A stretch of 64,000 bases of DNA from Epiperipatus broadwayi (Eukaryota > Onychophora > Udeonychophora > Euonychophora > Peripatidae): assembly GCA_028023455.1 (NCBI GenBank), contig JAQFVV010006311.1:3375490-3439489 (forward strand), read 5' to 3'. Position 1 is the stretch's first letter; each line of letters begins with the position of its first letter. Both the position numbers and the translations under genes were made by a program. Below are positions 25,152 to 37,110 of this stretch, piece by piece. The notes under the pieces were generated by a model. It worked only from the letters and a program-made list of their open reading frames with translations. It was not told the origin of the DNA and made no database searches.

Positions 25152-28100
25152 AAAATAAATAAATAAGCATCTATTAGTGAGAAAAATAATGATAATAATA
25201 AGATTAAATGTTTTAAAACAATAAATTACAAAGAATTAAATATTTTGTATTCAGTATGGATAAAAATAGAAAACAGCTGGCTTCTGAAATGTATGACTTA
25301 ACAATGAATATGAAGATAAATGGCATAAGTTAATTACTTCACTTAGCTTTTATAATAATTAAAGTGTAAATTGTTGATTAAGATCATGAAATCTTCTAAT
25401 TATAAAATAAATTTCTAAATAGTTATTATTATTCTATAAAGTTAATCTACATTGAATAAAATAATTATGAAAACATATATTAGACATTAAATTTTGTTAA
25501 TTTTCAGAATAAGGGTAGGTATGAAATACTTTTGTTTTAGATATGATTTCATATTCACAATTAAGACACATTAAAACAAATAGATGATTTTTTTAAAAAT
25601 ACTTAATAGAATTACAAAAAAAAAAAGCCATATTCCTCTTTCCCTTTCCACTATAAAAAAAAAAAAAAACTTGCCTTATTATTTTTTAAAGTATATTAAA
25701 TGTATACATATATGTGTGTAAATGCAATTATCTGCAAGTATACAAAAAAAATATTTCTTTTCATATCAGTTTTATACTGCCTAATTATTAAATAGGAGTT
25801 TAGCTAGATTACAATTGTTAAACTTAGTAAAAGATTTGCATATATTAAGTGAACATGTGACAAATTCAATAACAATAATGATATGATCATCTAATGTTTA
25901 TTAGAGATAGTTGTAAAACAAAGAGAAAGAATAATTCAATACATAATTTTTTTTCTCTCTTCAGTAATTTTATTTATTTGCTTATTTTTTTTTTTTTTCA
26001 AAAAACAAAAGAAAAAAACTATTCAAATGAGTATTTATCAATTTTCATTTTTTTTTAAAAAAAATTGTTATCAACTAAAATGGTATACCCCCCCACCCCA
26101 CCCAAATACCTCTCTCTTTTCATTCTGGGAAAATCAAGTCTGTATTCCAAATTCAAGAATGAATGAAATGCTATTTGTTTCCTTTAAGAAAATAAAACCA
26201 ACAAGGAATTTTTTTAATAAGGCATAATTATTTTTTTAAAAAGATAATCATTTTATAAAAATAAAACCATTTGGTCAATCCATGTGATTAAATGGATATC
26301 AAAGATGTTTATTAAAAAATAAGATAAGTGTAACAGAAGGCAGTAGACTTCAATATCAAGTTACTCAGTAGAGCTGAAGAGTAAAGACCCTGTAGTCTAA
26401 GTTAAAAAGACCTTGCTAATAATTAGAAATGATTTTTGAGATGGAGTTTATAAGAATCATTTATTAAACTTTAGCTAAAAGCTGAAGAATTACCAAAGCA
26501 ATCATGAAATCTATTTCTCCAAAATGAGTGAAGGAAAATACAGCTGTAAGAAATTTTCAATAAGTCTTAGATATCCATTTCAAGAATCATGACTATCTCA
26601 GCTTACGTTAATCTGTTGAGGAAATTATTATACTGGAAACTTGGAGCTACAAAAACAGAAGATAAAAGGAAGCAGTGAAATCAAAATAATTATAATGTAA
26701 AACTTGAAGCTATAAGAAAAAGCTAACCTGCAAGAAAATAATTGCTAAACTGAATTGTCTTATCCTGAAATAAACATGCTTGTTATTATAAAACATGCAA
26801 GTTATAAGAAAGAAAATAATAAAAAAACTTTTAATGAAAAGTATCTGTATCAATTTGGATTGAAGTAATTAAACTGAAACCTGTAATTATAAAAGAACTA
26901 AAGGAAAGAAAATCCATGATAATAAAATATTGAAGTGTGCAAATGTACAATTATAAATATTTTTTTTATAATCTAAGATTTGTTGGTTTTTTTTCTAAAC
27001 ATGTTTTATTTTTATTATAATGTTAAGTGTGTAGAATCTTCCCATTTTCCAAAAAAAGGGGTAAAAGATTTAAATTGATGTTAAATTATTTTTTCTTTAT
27101 TGAGAAGTGATTTTTTTAAGATTAAATTATTGTAAAGAGGTATAACTTATTTAGATTAAATGTTAGTAAATAATAAGAATCAGAAGGGAATATTATATTT
27201 GCTATATGAAATCATATGAAATTATTATGTGTTAACTTTAGGTTCCTCATATTATCATTTTTCTGAATTTTCATTTTTACTTATTAATTAATTTTATCAA
27301 TTGTTAAAAAAATAGTTTCTGAAATTATTTTTTTTAAAAATGCCTTTATTTTTCAAGGCTTCTGTTCTGTGAATTAGCAATGTGTGTGATTGATTTCATC
27401 ATAAAAATTGTGTTTTAAGGAATTTGTACGTTATCCCTGAAAAGTTATTTAATATAAAATAAATTAAGTTTTAGACATGTGTATTTTCCTGTTTAGTCAC
27501 AATCTCTAGTTTCCTTGCAAACCCAAGCTATTTTCAAACATAACGATGTTTACAAAATATACATGTGGGTATGTGTTTGAATAACCAGAAAACTCTCTGG
27601 GTAGTCCAAAAATAAAAATCACTTTTCAATCACATCACTCTATTTAAAGACTTAAAATTAATTTATAGATGACCAGCACCAGTAGCATTAATGATGATCA
27701 GCATATCAGGATCCCAGACTTTATTTTGTTGCACTTAAATTATATGCATGCCAATAAAATATTCATGAGTTCTTTTATACTATGCCCTAAGAGACATCAG
27801 CTATAATATGATTAGCCTATTTTTCATGCTACCTTTTTTAGATCGTCACAAAAGACAATGCTTAAGTATTAAGGATTAATACTGGTGATATAGATTTATA
27901 ACATAAATACTTAAAAACTCTTTAAATGCTAATTTCTGTTCTTTGCTCACTGACTAAGGTCATGGAGGGTGATTCCCATCACCCCAGTCTACACTGATTC
28001 TATACTGTTACAATATGTTAACATAAAAATGCACAAACAGAAGTTATTTATATATTCAATCTATGAACAATGAATTGCAAATTTTCAGATTTAACAAAAT

Positions 28101-28319
28101 ATTTTTTTACATTACACTAACAGACTGCTGACTGAATCTGATCTTCAAAAATATTTCCATTAGGACCACTGTTATTTATTGTGTATATTACTAGACTAAT
28201 ATATATAACAATATATAATACAAATAAAATGTCTGTTAATTAAAAAACTATTATAATAACAATAAAAATAATAAATATAATGGCAATTAATTATTATACA
28301 GTCTCTCAATCCACAGAAG
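25152..28319. other. Presumed ANKRD49 intron or upstream region, non-coding
   Basis: AT-rich. It probably contains the ANKRD49 promoter and first exon, which I cannot pinpoint. At about 26340-26950 a purine-rich tract with weak repeats (words like AACTTGAAGCTATAAGAAA) is seen. A short hairpin-like GGTGATTCCCATCACC lies at about 27968. Confidence 0.4.
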
Positions 28320-28324
28320 TACTT

Positions 28325-28885
28325 TTGGTTAATTCCTTAACTTACCTCAACTGCTGTTAAATTCAAAAAATAAAGCAGAAGCAAACGTCATCAACTCAAA
28401 TCCCACGAATTCCAAATTTTAATGTTAGCAGCTTGTTTATTAATAAAATTCATTTTACTTCTATTTATTAAAATTACCTCCTTAATTTTTCTTTTATTAT
28501 AGTTTCTTTTTCATGAAGAATCTTAACACTTTCAATATCAAACTTAAATTTATATTTACATGTCCTTTCATGATCCAAAAAAAAAACTAAAGCAATCATT
28601 AAATAATTATTATTTTTACTTTTCACGTGCTTGTATAGCAATTCATGCTCTTTTAATCTTTTTTCGATACTGCATCTCACTTCACCTACATGTGATAACA
28701 AATATCCACAAAAAATTTGATACACAACATTACAATTCTGCTTGACAGGTATGACATTTTTAGAATTACTCACTAATTTATTAACATTATTTGTAATGCA
28801 AAATTAAACACATTCTTATATATATCCTTAAAAAATTGCACTTGAGCATTTGAAATATATGGAATAGATATCCATTGTTTACTAT
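28325..28885 (-). pseudogene. Penelope-like element, GIY-YIG part and 3' tail (left piece)
   Basis: On the minus strand this is the C-terminal half of a Penelope-like element (PLE) polyprotein: the end of the RT/linker region (KQWISIPYISNAQ, from about 28883), then a GIY-YIG endonuclease remnant, NVVYQIFCGYLLSHVG (the GIY and YIG positions read VVY and HVG), CSIEKRLKEHE, FFLDHERTC and DIESVKILHEKE. A frameshift separates the linker from the GIY-YIG block near 28773. After the stop at 28474 an untranslated tail (to about 28325) matches the tandem tail units at 41013-41326. This piece is continuous with 40434-40663, from which the Gypsy insertion has separated it. Confidence 0.8.
28882..28885. 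repeat. Target-site duplication of the Gypsy element, left copy
   Basis: CTAT directly abuts the left LTR and is repeated directly after the right LTR at 40434-40437. Confidence 0.8.
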
Positions 28886-30210
28886 TGTGACAGTCAGATG
28901 ATGTATGTTGATTTAACCCAGTTCGAATACTAGGCAAAAGTACCTCGAGGCCACCCATATGCGAGATATTAAACCAAGAATACTATGACCTCTGCCCTAT
29001 TCGTCTAGTCTCGAAGCTATCATGAACCGAACAACACTATCTGAGACACGCATAGATATTTTCTTCCCGAGCCACGAGCTTAGCATCAGCGGGAGACATG
29101 GACAGAACCACCTACGGAGCTAAAATAGTTAAATGTGCAAAAATACTTAGAAATATGTGTTCTGCGTGCCTGGATCATTTAAAAGTAAAACAAAGCATTG
29201 AAAGATAACTAGCAAACTCAAGCTTTTTAGTTAAATAAATATCTTTAATAAATGACATTTGAAATATTATTAATAATTTAATGGCCTTCGCTATTCCCCC
29301 GAAATTTATGAATAACTAATGAGACAATGAAAACCCGATTAATATGCTTGCGGTCTAAATCTTTCCTTCCCAGTTTTATTAAACATTGTCAACTCGAATC
29401 TGCTCGATAAAGTGCAATAATAAAAATCTTTCGCAAAGCAGTTTCTAATTGCTTTGCACTAAAACAGAGTTTAAAATCATTTAAGATGTATATCGCTAAA
29501 TCTGACATACGTAAGAAGCTAATGGCGGACAAAAGAAGCGTTATCGAGGAGATCAAGTTGGCAAACAAAAAAAAGGAAACTTACTCGTACTAAATTTTAC
29601 AAGTATGAATAAAACTGGAAAGGGATTTTTATATGAACAATTAACTAATAAACTTAACCGCAATAGAATTAAAATATTTACACATGGGAGTAATGAAGAA
29701 TAGCGAAGGAAAAGGGGTTAAATATCTAGATAGATGATCACATATACATATATCTAACTAGTCTAATAAAAATAGTTACATTATAAATATCATTAAGCAC
29801 ACATTTCATAAATATTCAAGGAAGCAATTATAAAAAGTATGGACAAAAAGGGTAGCATAATAAATAGTTCATGAGGAGAGATATGATTACCGTCCTTATT
29901 CCTTGGTCATGTTCCATCGACGGGCGTAGCTTGATCCGTCTGATGAGATGTGTTTGTCCGGACAAGGAAAGTGGAAATCGGTAGCATGGTTTCACAAAAA
30001 GTCCTCCAGACACGGCACAGAGTTCAGATGACGATTGAGTAAATACTACGGCATTTTTCTGGTATTGAGGAACCCTCGGCGGTAGACAAAGTTATTTATT
30101 TGCCTAGCCAAGCATGGTAGACTCCATCGAATTCATATAATAAAATCACAACAGGCAACAGCAAAATTTCTAAAGTTCTCCACGGAGCAATCTGACAGCC
30201 CGCAAGAATA

Positions 30211-30415
30211 CTCTGAATGAATAATCTTTTCCAAAAGGAAAATCTGAATGACTGATCTTTTCCAAAAAGGAAAATCTGAATGACTGCTCTTTTCCAAAAA
30301 GGAAAATCTGAAATGACTGATCTTTTTCCAAAAGGAAACTCTGATTGACTTGTTCCAAAAGGAAACTCTGATTGACTGATCTTTTTCAAAAAGGAAAATC
30401 TGAATGCCTGATCTT
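30211..30415 (-). repeat. LTR minisatellite, units of 29-36 bp
   Basis: About seven imperfect units of the type GAATGACTGATCTTTTCCAA followed by AAAGGAAAATCT lie just downstream (in the element sense) of the TATA box. The same array is in the other LTR at 39592-39797. Confidence 0.85.
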
Positions 30416-30426
30416 TTGTTCTCCCT

Positions 30427-30437
30427 TTTATTTATAC
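30427..30437 (-). promoter_or_regulatory. TATA box candidate in the left LTR
   Basis: The minus strand reads GGGTATAAATAAAAGGGAG. This is the mate of the right-LTR copy. Confidence 0.5.
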
Positions 30438-31051
30438 CCTCTCTGTCAGCTACCTTCTATTGTTTGTATGATCTGAGATCTTGATAAGCCTCCCCATGCT
30501 CCTTTGTTTCAAAGTAACACCTTCTAAAAATAACTTTTACTTTTTTACTCTAAATTTCTTTCTTTAAACTTTGGGATTTTATTAATTAAAAAAAAGAAAG
30601 AGAAGGCCATCTTTAATTTGACTTGAATGGGCTTAACTAATTAAAAATATACATTCTTTTAGAAAATGTTGGTGGGCTTATCTCAAAATCAAATCATACT
30701 AAATATTTGAACAAGATTTAAAAGTAAAATACATTCTTATTTCTTTTAATACAATAAGCGTTTTATTTCAGCAGAATTTTGCATTAACTCATATATATAT
30801 GCTTGACGTATATATATGTTTGACTAAACGGTTTTCACAAGTAATATTTTTAACAGCAATTTAATGTTACAATGGAATTTATTTAAAAGAACATATTTAC
30901 AAGCAAATACAAATTTAATAAACGTAATTAATTTTAGCTGTAATGCAAAACCCTGCTGATATTGGCCTATAAACTTAATTTAGGTTTACAATATTAATCA
31001 AGTTTATAGGAAGATGTGAAGCATGGATTGGACTTCAGATCCATTGCTTCA

Positions 31052-31061
31052 TTTCCCAATA
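31052..31061 (-). other. Short polypurine tract candidate
   Basis: On the minus strand TTGGGAAA lies directly before the start of the 3' LTR (TGAAGC), where the plus-strand primer of an LTR element is expected. It is short for a polypurine tract. Confidence 0.4.
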
Positions 31062-31296
31062 GTTAGTGAGCAAAAAAAAAATGTTTAAAAAAAAATGCTG
31101 TTGCTTCAGGTCAGAGGTAAGAATTTGTGCCAGGTGAGTTCAAGCCTACTCTTTATTTGGTGTAAAATTTAACTTGTTACTGACTAACAGTTTTTTCTTT
31201 CTTTTACTAAATAACTAACAGTTTATCCATAATTCAATCTGCTATATCTTAAAACGAGTCCGTGTTGTTTTAATCTAACAAGTTATGTATCTATTT

Positions 31297-32040
31297 TTAA
31301 TTTGCATATTTTCCGGGGTCCGGTGGTATGCAAGGTTTTAAGTTTCTGGCATTGTATACTCCTTTTATGCCGTTATTATCTTCCAAAAGGAACGCATTTC
31401 TCCCGCATTCCTTTTTCAATGTATATGGCCCTAGATATATTGGGAAAAACTTTTTGAATTCTTTCCGCAATGTATTACTTGGCCTAGGGTCTCTCAGCCA
31501 TACTTGCTCCCCTTGCCTGAATTGATATTGCTGGTTTCGTTTTTTATTTTTCCGGTGCAGCGCAGCCCGTTTTAATCGTTCATATGCTATCTTTTGATCT
31601 TGTAGTTTATCTATCTTCTCCTCTTCCATCGGCATTTTGGTTTTAAATAACTGAGGACATTCTTTCCCATAATGCAGGCGAGTTGGAGTAAATCCTGTCG
31701 ACTCATTCATTGTGTTGTTAATATATTGTACCACCTTTTCGGTTTTATTTACCCAGTCCCGATGGTTGGTTGGTATATATGTCCTAAAGAGTCGCCCTAT
31801 TTCTCGCATGACTCTTTCACAAGGGTTAGCCTGTGGATTTCTAATGGAAGTTAGCCTATGATGAATTCCTTGTTTAGCCATCCATGTCTTCCATTCTTTG
31901 GATGTAAATGCTGTGCCATGATCAGATATCACTATCTGGGGTTTTCCAACTTCTGGCAACTGTTTTTCCCGAAGTGCCTTTATTGCTCCTCTAGCGTTTG
32001 CTGTCCTTACTGGGTATGCTTTCACGTACTTTGAAAACAC
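31297..32040 (-). pseudogene. Gypsy integrase, C-terminal part after an in-frame stop
   Basis: This continues the Gag-Pol frame nine codons after the TGA at 32068-32070. The open frame from its first ATG has 247 residues. It carries the second catalytic aspartate in VISDHGTAF (D40), the glutamate in NPCERVMRE (E75), and a C-terminal GPY/F module (LGPYTLKKECGRNAFLLED, about 201-219) without a chromodomain. The integrase would insert the cDNA. Because the first catalytic aspartate lies on the other side of the stop, neither part alone is a complete enzyme. The stop may be a recent mutation, a sequencing error or, less likely, a read-through site. Confidence 0.85.
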
Positions 32041-32067
32041 ATCATACGTGACAAATAGATATTGGAA

Positions 32068-35000
32068 TCATCGAAACATCGGTAATGGGCCATAATGATC
32101 TACAGCTAGCAGCTCATTTGGTTTAGATGCGAGGATTGGTTGTGGCTCTCCTGCATACGATCGATTTGGTGCCTTGCTCCGAGCACAAATCTCACAGGTT
32201 TTCAACACACGTAAGATCTGTGAGTACATCCCTGGCCAATAAAATTGACGTTTTATTGCTTCTTCTACTTTCCGAGGACCATAATGTCCCACCGACTGAT
32301 GGATGTGGGTAATAATTTGGTGTCTCAATTTGTGAGGCATTATGACTTTCCATGGATTGTGAGGGCTTTTGGTATTAATCTGAAGGATCCCATCTGTGAT
32401 TCTGTATTGATTATAGTGTCTACTGGCTGCCATCTTAGATGTAATAATGTTAATTATTTTCTTATATTGAGCATCCTGGGACTGCCAATACGCTAAATTC
32501 TGGAGGTGAGATTCCACTGTTTTTTCTGCTGTGGTTGTCATTATCTTCATTGCCTGGTTTCCTAAATCTGGATTTTGAGCAGCCATGGGCATAGGGTGGC
32601 GGCTCAAAATATCAGCCACAATATTCTGTGATCCCGGGCAATAAATGACACTATACCGAAACTGTTGAAGAATCAGGCTCCACCTTATCAATCTGTCATT
32701 GTTTAAATAGCTCTTGTTCAGAAATTCCAAACATTTGTGGTCAGTTATGATTACCACTTCTGATCCCAACAAAAACTGTTTCAGTTTCTGGCACGCCCAC
32801 ACTATTGCTAATGTCTCCTGCTCAGTTGTTGTATAATGCTTTTCTGCCCCTCTCAACGTCCGACTAATAAAGTATAACACTTGATGCTCATTTTTATCAC
32901 CAATTTGAAACAACACAGCACCCAAGCCTTGCCTACTGCTATCTGTTTGAAGGTAAAAGGGGCGAGAAAAATCAGGATGGTATAACATTACTGTTTCCAA
33001 AAACTTATCTTTTACTTTAGACATTTCTTGCTCATGCCTCTCTTTCCATTCCCATTTTTTACCACTCTTCTTTATTAATTCAATTAGCTGTGTGGTGTCA
33101 TAAGCAAATCTAGGATAGAAGCGGTGATAGAAATTACACAATCCCAGAAATGCTCGAACCTGCTTCTGGTTGGTGGGAGTTGGAAAATTCTTTATAGCTT
33201 CTATTTTTGCAGGATGGGGTTTGACACCTTGACTATTTACAACATGGCCCAAAAATTCAATTTCTTCCACTGCAAAAAAACTCTTTTCCATGTTGATAGT
33301 TATATTTTCACGTATGCATTCACGAAAGAAGCTTTCCAAATGACGCAAATGCTCATCGATGTCCTTTGATGCGATCACGATATCGTCCACGTAACACACC
33401 ATGTGTTCCTGTATTTGAGGAGATAAAACATTCTTCAAACATCTCATGAGGCCTGCTCCACTATTAATTAAACCGAATGGAACCCTCTTGAACACGTGAG
33501 TCTGGCCATTGTAACGAAATGCCGTATACTTTCTATCGCGTTGGTCCAACGGCATTTGCCAATAACTTGCTGTCATATCCATGGTCGAGAATACAGTCTT
33601 CCCTGCGAGCTGCACAAACGTTTCATGCATTGGTGGCGGCACATCACGTTCCGGAATGGTCACATTATTTAGGCGACGCGCATCTAAACACAAACGCACA
33701 TTTCCATTTTTCTTCTTGATTACAATCAATGGGTTATTGTAGGGTGAAGGGGCCCGTTCAATAATATCCCATTCCAGCATCTGCTTTATTTGTTTATCCA
33801 CTTCCTCTTTGTATTGGAACGGGATAGGGTATGTTTTTGTTTGGTGGTACGATTCCTCTCTAAGCCTAATTCGGTGAGTGTACCCTCTAATTTTTCCTGG
33901 TACGCCAGAAAATACCGCTATATATCTTTGTAAAATTTGTTGCAACTGCTGACTATGCTCGTTATTCCTAATCATTGATATGCCCACTTTTTGTTTTATC
34001 ATTTCCTCATCGATCGCTTGTATAACACAACTGCCAATGGGGTGATTCTCTTGAGCCACTATTGTAAATGGGACTTGTATGCCTTCTAACATACATTTCC
34101 TCGTTGGGTAATGTATGATCCCTTGATACTGCTGAAGGAAATATGAACCTAATACTAAGTCATACAACAAACCCTCCATTACTAAGAAGGCATGATTAAA
34201 ACATTTACCGCTAATTTTCATCTCAAACCACATTTGGTATCTTTCACTATTCATTTTTCTTCCATTTGCCAGAGTTAACTGGATAGGGCGCATGGGAAAC
34301 TTTAAGTATTTTGGGTTGCTTTCATATTCCATGGCTAGTTTTTTTGATATGATAGATACTTGACTGCCAGAGTCAACTAATGCTTGTATTTCATTGTCGT
34401 TTATGGTTACTTGAATGACTGGGTTTGAATTTGTGCCTATGTCTTCGTTATCCTTTTGTTGTACAATTGCTGTATGGGATGGCACAGCTTCTCTATTTTC
34501 TACTCTTGACAGGTTTGTACTCTTTTGTTTGGCAATAGATTTATTTTGAAATTTTACCTCCTTTTCATTTCTGTCTTCATCAAGATATTCATATTCGATA
34601 GCCGTTAGTATACGAGTTGTACCTTCAATATCTTGCACTTGACTGCTTATCAATATTTTCCTTATCCAGTGTGGCATGTTGTGCCTAATCATCCTTACTA
34701 TCTGCATTTCTGGATAATTGAATGCACTTAGGGCTTTAATTCGATTTACCTGCCTAACAAAAAACTGAGCATAAGTCTCTTGATGGTTAGCTGGGTATCT
34801 TTCATGCATTATGGAATACATCAAACCTTCCTGCCGCTCTGCACTCCAATACATTGACAACATTGCATTCTCATATTCCATAAATGTTTGTGGTTGTATA
34901 GACAGAGTGTTCCACCAGTCTCTGGCAGACTCTTTTAAATGATGACTGGAGATCGCCACTTTTTCTTGTTCTGTCATATTCTGAAATTGAAAAAACATTT

Positions 35001-35589
35001 TGAGACTGTCTAGGTGGTGTCTAGGGGTTCCCCCTGGTTCCCCTCTAAAACATTGTATATGTACGAATTTTGCCACAGGAGATGTTACCGGATTAATTAT
35101 TATTGGCGTAAGGATTTGGTTGCCTTGTTGCGCCTGGATTGGATTCATCTGTTGATGAATGTTCATTTCCTCTTTATCCACATTCATCTGTCCATTTTCT
35201 TCTCCCTCCTGTATTTGATGCTTGACTGACACGTCCAAGGCATGCATATCCTTTCCTAATTCATTATCTATCAATGATTTAAGTTGTGTATCATCTTGCT
35301 TCTGTTGGGGTTGCCATTTAAAGTGAGTATCCTCGTCTGGCAATACTTTTGTTACAATAGTATGTTGGTGGAGCGCCATGTTTTCCTCCAAACGGTCCAG
35401 TCTTTGTGATGTCATATTCATGAATTGTTTTAACATGTTCATCATCATTTTGTTTTCTTGTCTCATTTCTGTGATGAGATCTTTCACATTGTTTTCTTGG
35501 TCACTATGAGTCGATGTTGCTGTATTTGGAAGGTTGAGCATTACCTCCTCATCGCTGTCATAATCTGCAACTTTCTTCGGTTGGTCCAT
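32068..35589 (-). CDS. Gypsy Gag-Pol polyprotein, truncated by an in-frame stop
   Basis: A 1173-residue frame. In order: a Gln/Asn-rich N-terminus with a likely coiled coil (about 35-75), a capsid-type Gag domain (about 170-335), no CCHC zinc knuckle, an aspartic protease (ALVDSGSQVSI, D406), RT (about 590-790) with CLDARRLNN and the intact catalytic YVDD (733-736), RNase H (D883, E925, D950 and D993 candidates), and the N-terminal integrase zinc finger (H1097, H1102, C1132, C1135) and first catalytic aspartate in AVDHYG (D1164). Gag and Pol are one frame, as in some Gypsy lineages. The frame ends at TGA 32068-32070 in the middle of the integrase core; the same frame continues beyond it. The start ATG at 35589 has A at -3 and follows the leader. 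Confidence 0.92.
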   Translation of the reverse strand: MDQPKKVADYDSDEEVMLNLPNTATSTHSDQENNVKDLITEMRQENKMMMNMLKQFMNMTSQRLDRLEENMALHQHTIVTKVLPDEDTHFKWQPQQKQDDTQLKSLIDNELGKDMHALDVSVKHQIQEGEENGQMNVDKEEMNIHQQMNPIQAQQGNQILTPIIINPVTSPVAKFVHIQCFRGEPGGTPRHHLDSLKMFFQFQNMTEQEKVAISSHHLKESARDWWNTLSIQPQTFMEYENAMLSMYWSAERQEGLMYSIMHERYPANHQETYAQFFVRQVNRIKALSAFNYPEMQIVRMIRHNMPHWIRKILISSQVQDIEGTTRILTAIEYEYLDEDRNEKEVKFQNKSIAKQKSTNLSRVENREAVPSHTAIVQQKDNEDIGTNSNPVIQVTINDNEIQALVDSGSQVSIISKKLAMEYESNPKYLKFPMRPIQLTLANGRKMNSERYQMWFEMKISGKCFNHAFLVMEGLLYDLVLGSYFLQQYQGIIHYPTRKCMLEGIQVPFTIVAQENHPIGSCVIQAIDEEMIKQKVGISMIRNNEHSQQLQQILQRYIAVFSGVPGKIRGYTHRIRLREESYHQTKTYPIPFQYKEEVDKQIKQMLEWDIIERAPSPYNNPLIVIKKKNGNVRLCLDARRLNNVTIPERDVPPPMHETFVQLAGKTVFSTMDMTASYWQMPLDQRDRKYTAFRYNGQTHVFKRVPFGLINSGAGLMRCLKNVLSPQIQEHMVCYVDDIVIASKDIDEHLRHLESFFRECIRENITINMEKSFFAVEEIEFLGHVVNSQGVKPHPAKIEAIKNFPTPTNQKQVRAFLGLCNFYHRFYPRFAYDTTQLIELIKKSGKKWEWKERHEQEMSKVKDKFLETVMLYHPDFSRPFYLQTDSSRQGLGAVLFQIGDKNEHQVLYFISRTLRGAEKHYTTTEQETLAIVWACQKLKQFLLGSEVVIITDHKCLEFLNKSYLNNDRLIRWSLILQQFRYSVIYCPGSQNIVADILSRHPMPMAAQNPDLGNQAMKIMTTTAEKTVESHLQNLAYWQSQDAQYKKIINIITSKMAASRHYNQYRITDGILQINTKSPHNPWKVIMPHKLRHQIITHIHQSVGHYGPRKVEEAIKRQFYWPGMYSQILRVLKTCEICARSKAPNRSYAGEPQPILASKPNELLAVDHYGPLPMFR

Positions 35590-36422
35590 TTTTGCCTAAT
35601 ATTGGCTATTTTGTTATATAACATTCACTTTGTTTGTAAAATGTGTTTGTCTTTTAATAAACAATCTGGATAAGTATATTTTTATACTAGTTATTAACAC
35701 AAAAAAAAAAAATTATTTTTTTCTAAAATAAGTCACTATTCTAAGTTCCAACTATCTGTTTTATTTATATGTTTTCAGAAATTTAACTTTGCCTACCTTA
35801 CGAGGTCCTATCTTAACCCTATGCCTATATGTATCTGTTTGTACATGAAAATATATATATATAAAATCCTGCCGTGTCTGTCTTTAATATTTATACTACA
35901 TATTAGTCTCCTCACTTTATTTATTGTTATATTTCATTAAAATATCACTGCTATTTTGTCCCAATATAATTAAAATAACACACTTACAGCTTGACCTGGC
36001 TTTCTCTGACACCTGAAACAACTAAAAAATGCATTTACATTAATACAAGTATATATATAAAAATATATGTGAGCAAAATATACGTAAGTCATGTTTAAAA
36101 ATTATTTTGGCTCACTATGCATACATTGTTATTTTGATCATCTACTATAGTTTGGTTTATTTGATATCCGATATGAGAGATTGCACTTGCCGACAAATTT
36201 ATTTGAGAAGGGCGCCAGTCGACAAGACAATGGCCATATCAAATATACATATTAATGGATAATGATCCAAGCACACATTGATAAGGTTTATAAAGTTTAA
36301 TGCGATTACAATTTATTTTGATTTTCACTTCACTTTCAAAAAAATCTCTGCATGAATAAGTAAATGGTATTTTAAATGACAATATTAAGTAAGTCTAAGA
36401 CGTATAACAACTAAGTAAGGTA

Positions 36423-36610
36423 ACATGTCTGACCTGGGTTCGAAACCACGCTACCATTTTGGTCAAGACAGAAAAAAAAATTTAACCAGCCTAAAGTACG
36501 ATTAACAAAACAAAATATTAATACAAAAAACAATTAAAATAAAAGTAAAATCCCATGATAACCGCCACTCCGAATTATGAACCTGGGATCGAAACCAACT
36601 ACCATTTTGG
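36423..36610. repeat. Two copies of a tRNA-3'-end-like motif
   Basis: CCTGGGTTCGAAACCACGCTACCA, here spelled as CCTGGGTTCGAAACC then ACGCTACCA (about 36433-36457), and CCTGGGATCGAAACC then AACTACCA (about 36583-36605) are both followed by TTTTGGTCA. They resemble the T-arm plus CCA end of a tRNA (the second recalls initiator Met). Their complement would read TGGTAG..., a primer-binding-site form, but they lie 1.7-1.9 kb from the LTR. Confidence 0.4.
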
Positions 36611-36996
36611 TCACACCCGAAATAGATTAACAATTATCACGCAATTTTACAGAATCACGCATTGAAATCAAAACTGTTTAAAAAACATTTATATAAAAAC
36701 GGGTTTTACCGAACTATAACGAAGTGTATACCATATGCATCCATATATATGAATATGTACATCATTAAATAAGCATATATATGACTACATATAAATATAC
36801 AAACAGATATACCTATACAAATATTTCTTTTATTATCATGTACATGAATTTATTAGAAAGATGTCAAATTGCCAACCGCATACTCCTATTATTTCAGGCT
36901 AGTAAACGCTGGTCGCAACTATGACAAGGAAACAATGATTGCGGACATAGACCTATTATTTCAGGCTACACAGCAATCGAGAACTCTACAATGTAT

Positions 36997-37110
36997 GGGG
37001 TCTTCACCTAAACGGTTACTCTAAGGGTCTTCACCAAACATGGTTACTAAAAAACAAGGGCTTCACCTAACGGTTACTCAAAGGGTCTTCACCTAACGGT
37101 TACTCAATAA
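36997..37110. repeat. Tandem repeat of about 25 bp in the Gypsy leader
   Basis: Four to five imperfect units of the form GGGTCTTCACCTAACGGTTA plus CTCAA occur head to tail. Confidence 0.8.

Larger units (their letters stand above)
28886..31051 (-). repeat. Gypsy LTR (3' LTR of the element)
   Basis: A 2166-bp copy, nearly identical to 38267-40433. It contains the TATA-box candidate (30427-30437), the tandem array of roughly 32-bp units (30211-30415), and the antisense open region, which here carries one A fewer in its A run (near 29570). Confidence 0.95.

Noticed and set aside
29940-29970. CTGATGA...GAAA spacing in the Gypsy LTR, hammerhead-like on the plus strand
   Set aside because: The bases between do not form a stem II adjacent to CTGATGA (the only pairing, TTGTCCGGACAA, is a loopless palindrome placed asymmetrically), and no stem I or stem III pairing follows.
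30096-30389. Repetitive frame (repeated SEFPFGK-like words) inside the LTRs
   Set aside because: It is a translation of the LTR minisatellite, duplicated in both LTRs, and not a protein-coding gene.
31328-35673. Plus-strand frames over the Gypsy Pol region
   Set aside because: Antisense shadows of the minus-strand Gag-Pol and integrase frames.
36433-36457. tRNA gene in the Gypsy leader
   Set aside because: Only a T-loop and CCA-like end is present; there is no A box, anticodon arm or acceptor partner. It is reported as a motif only.
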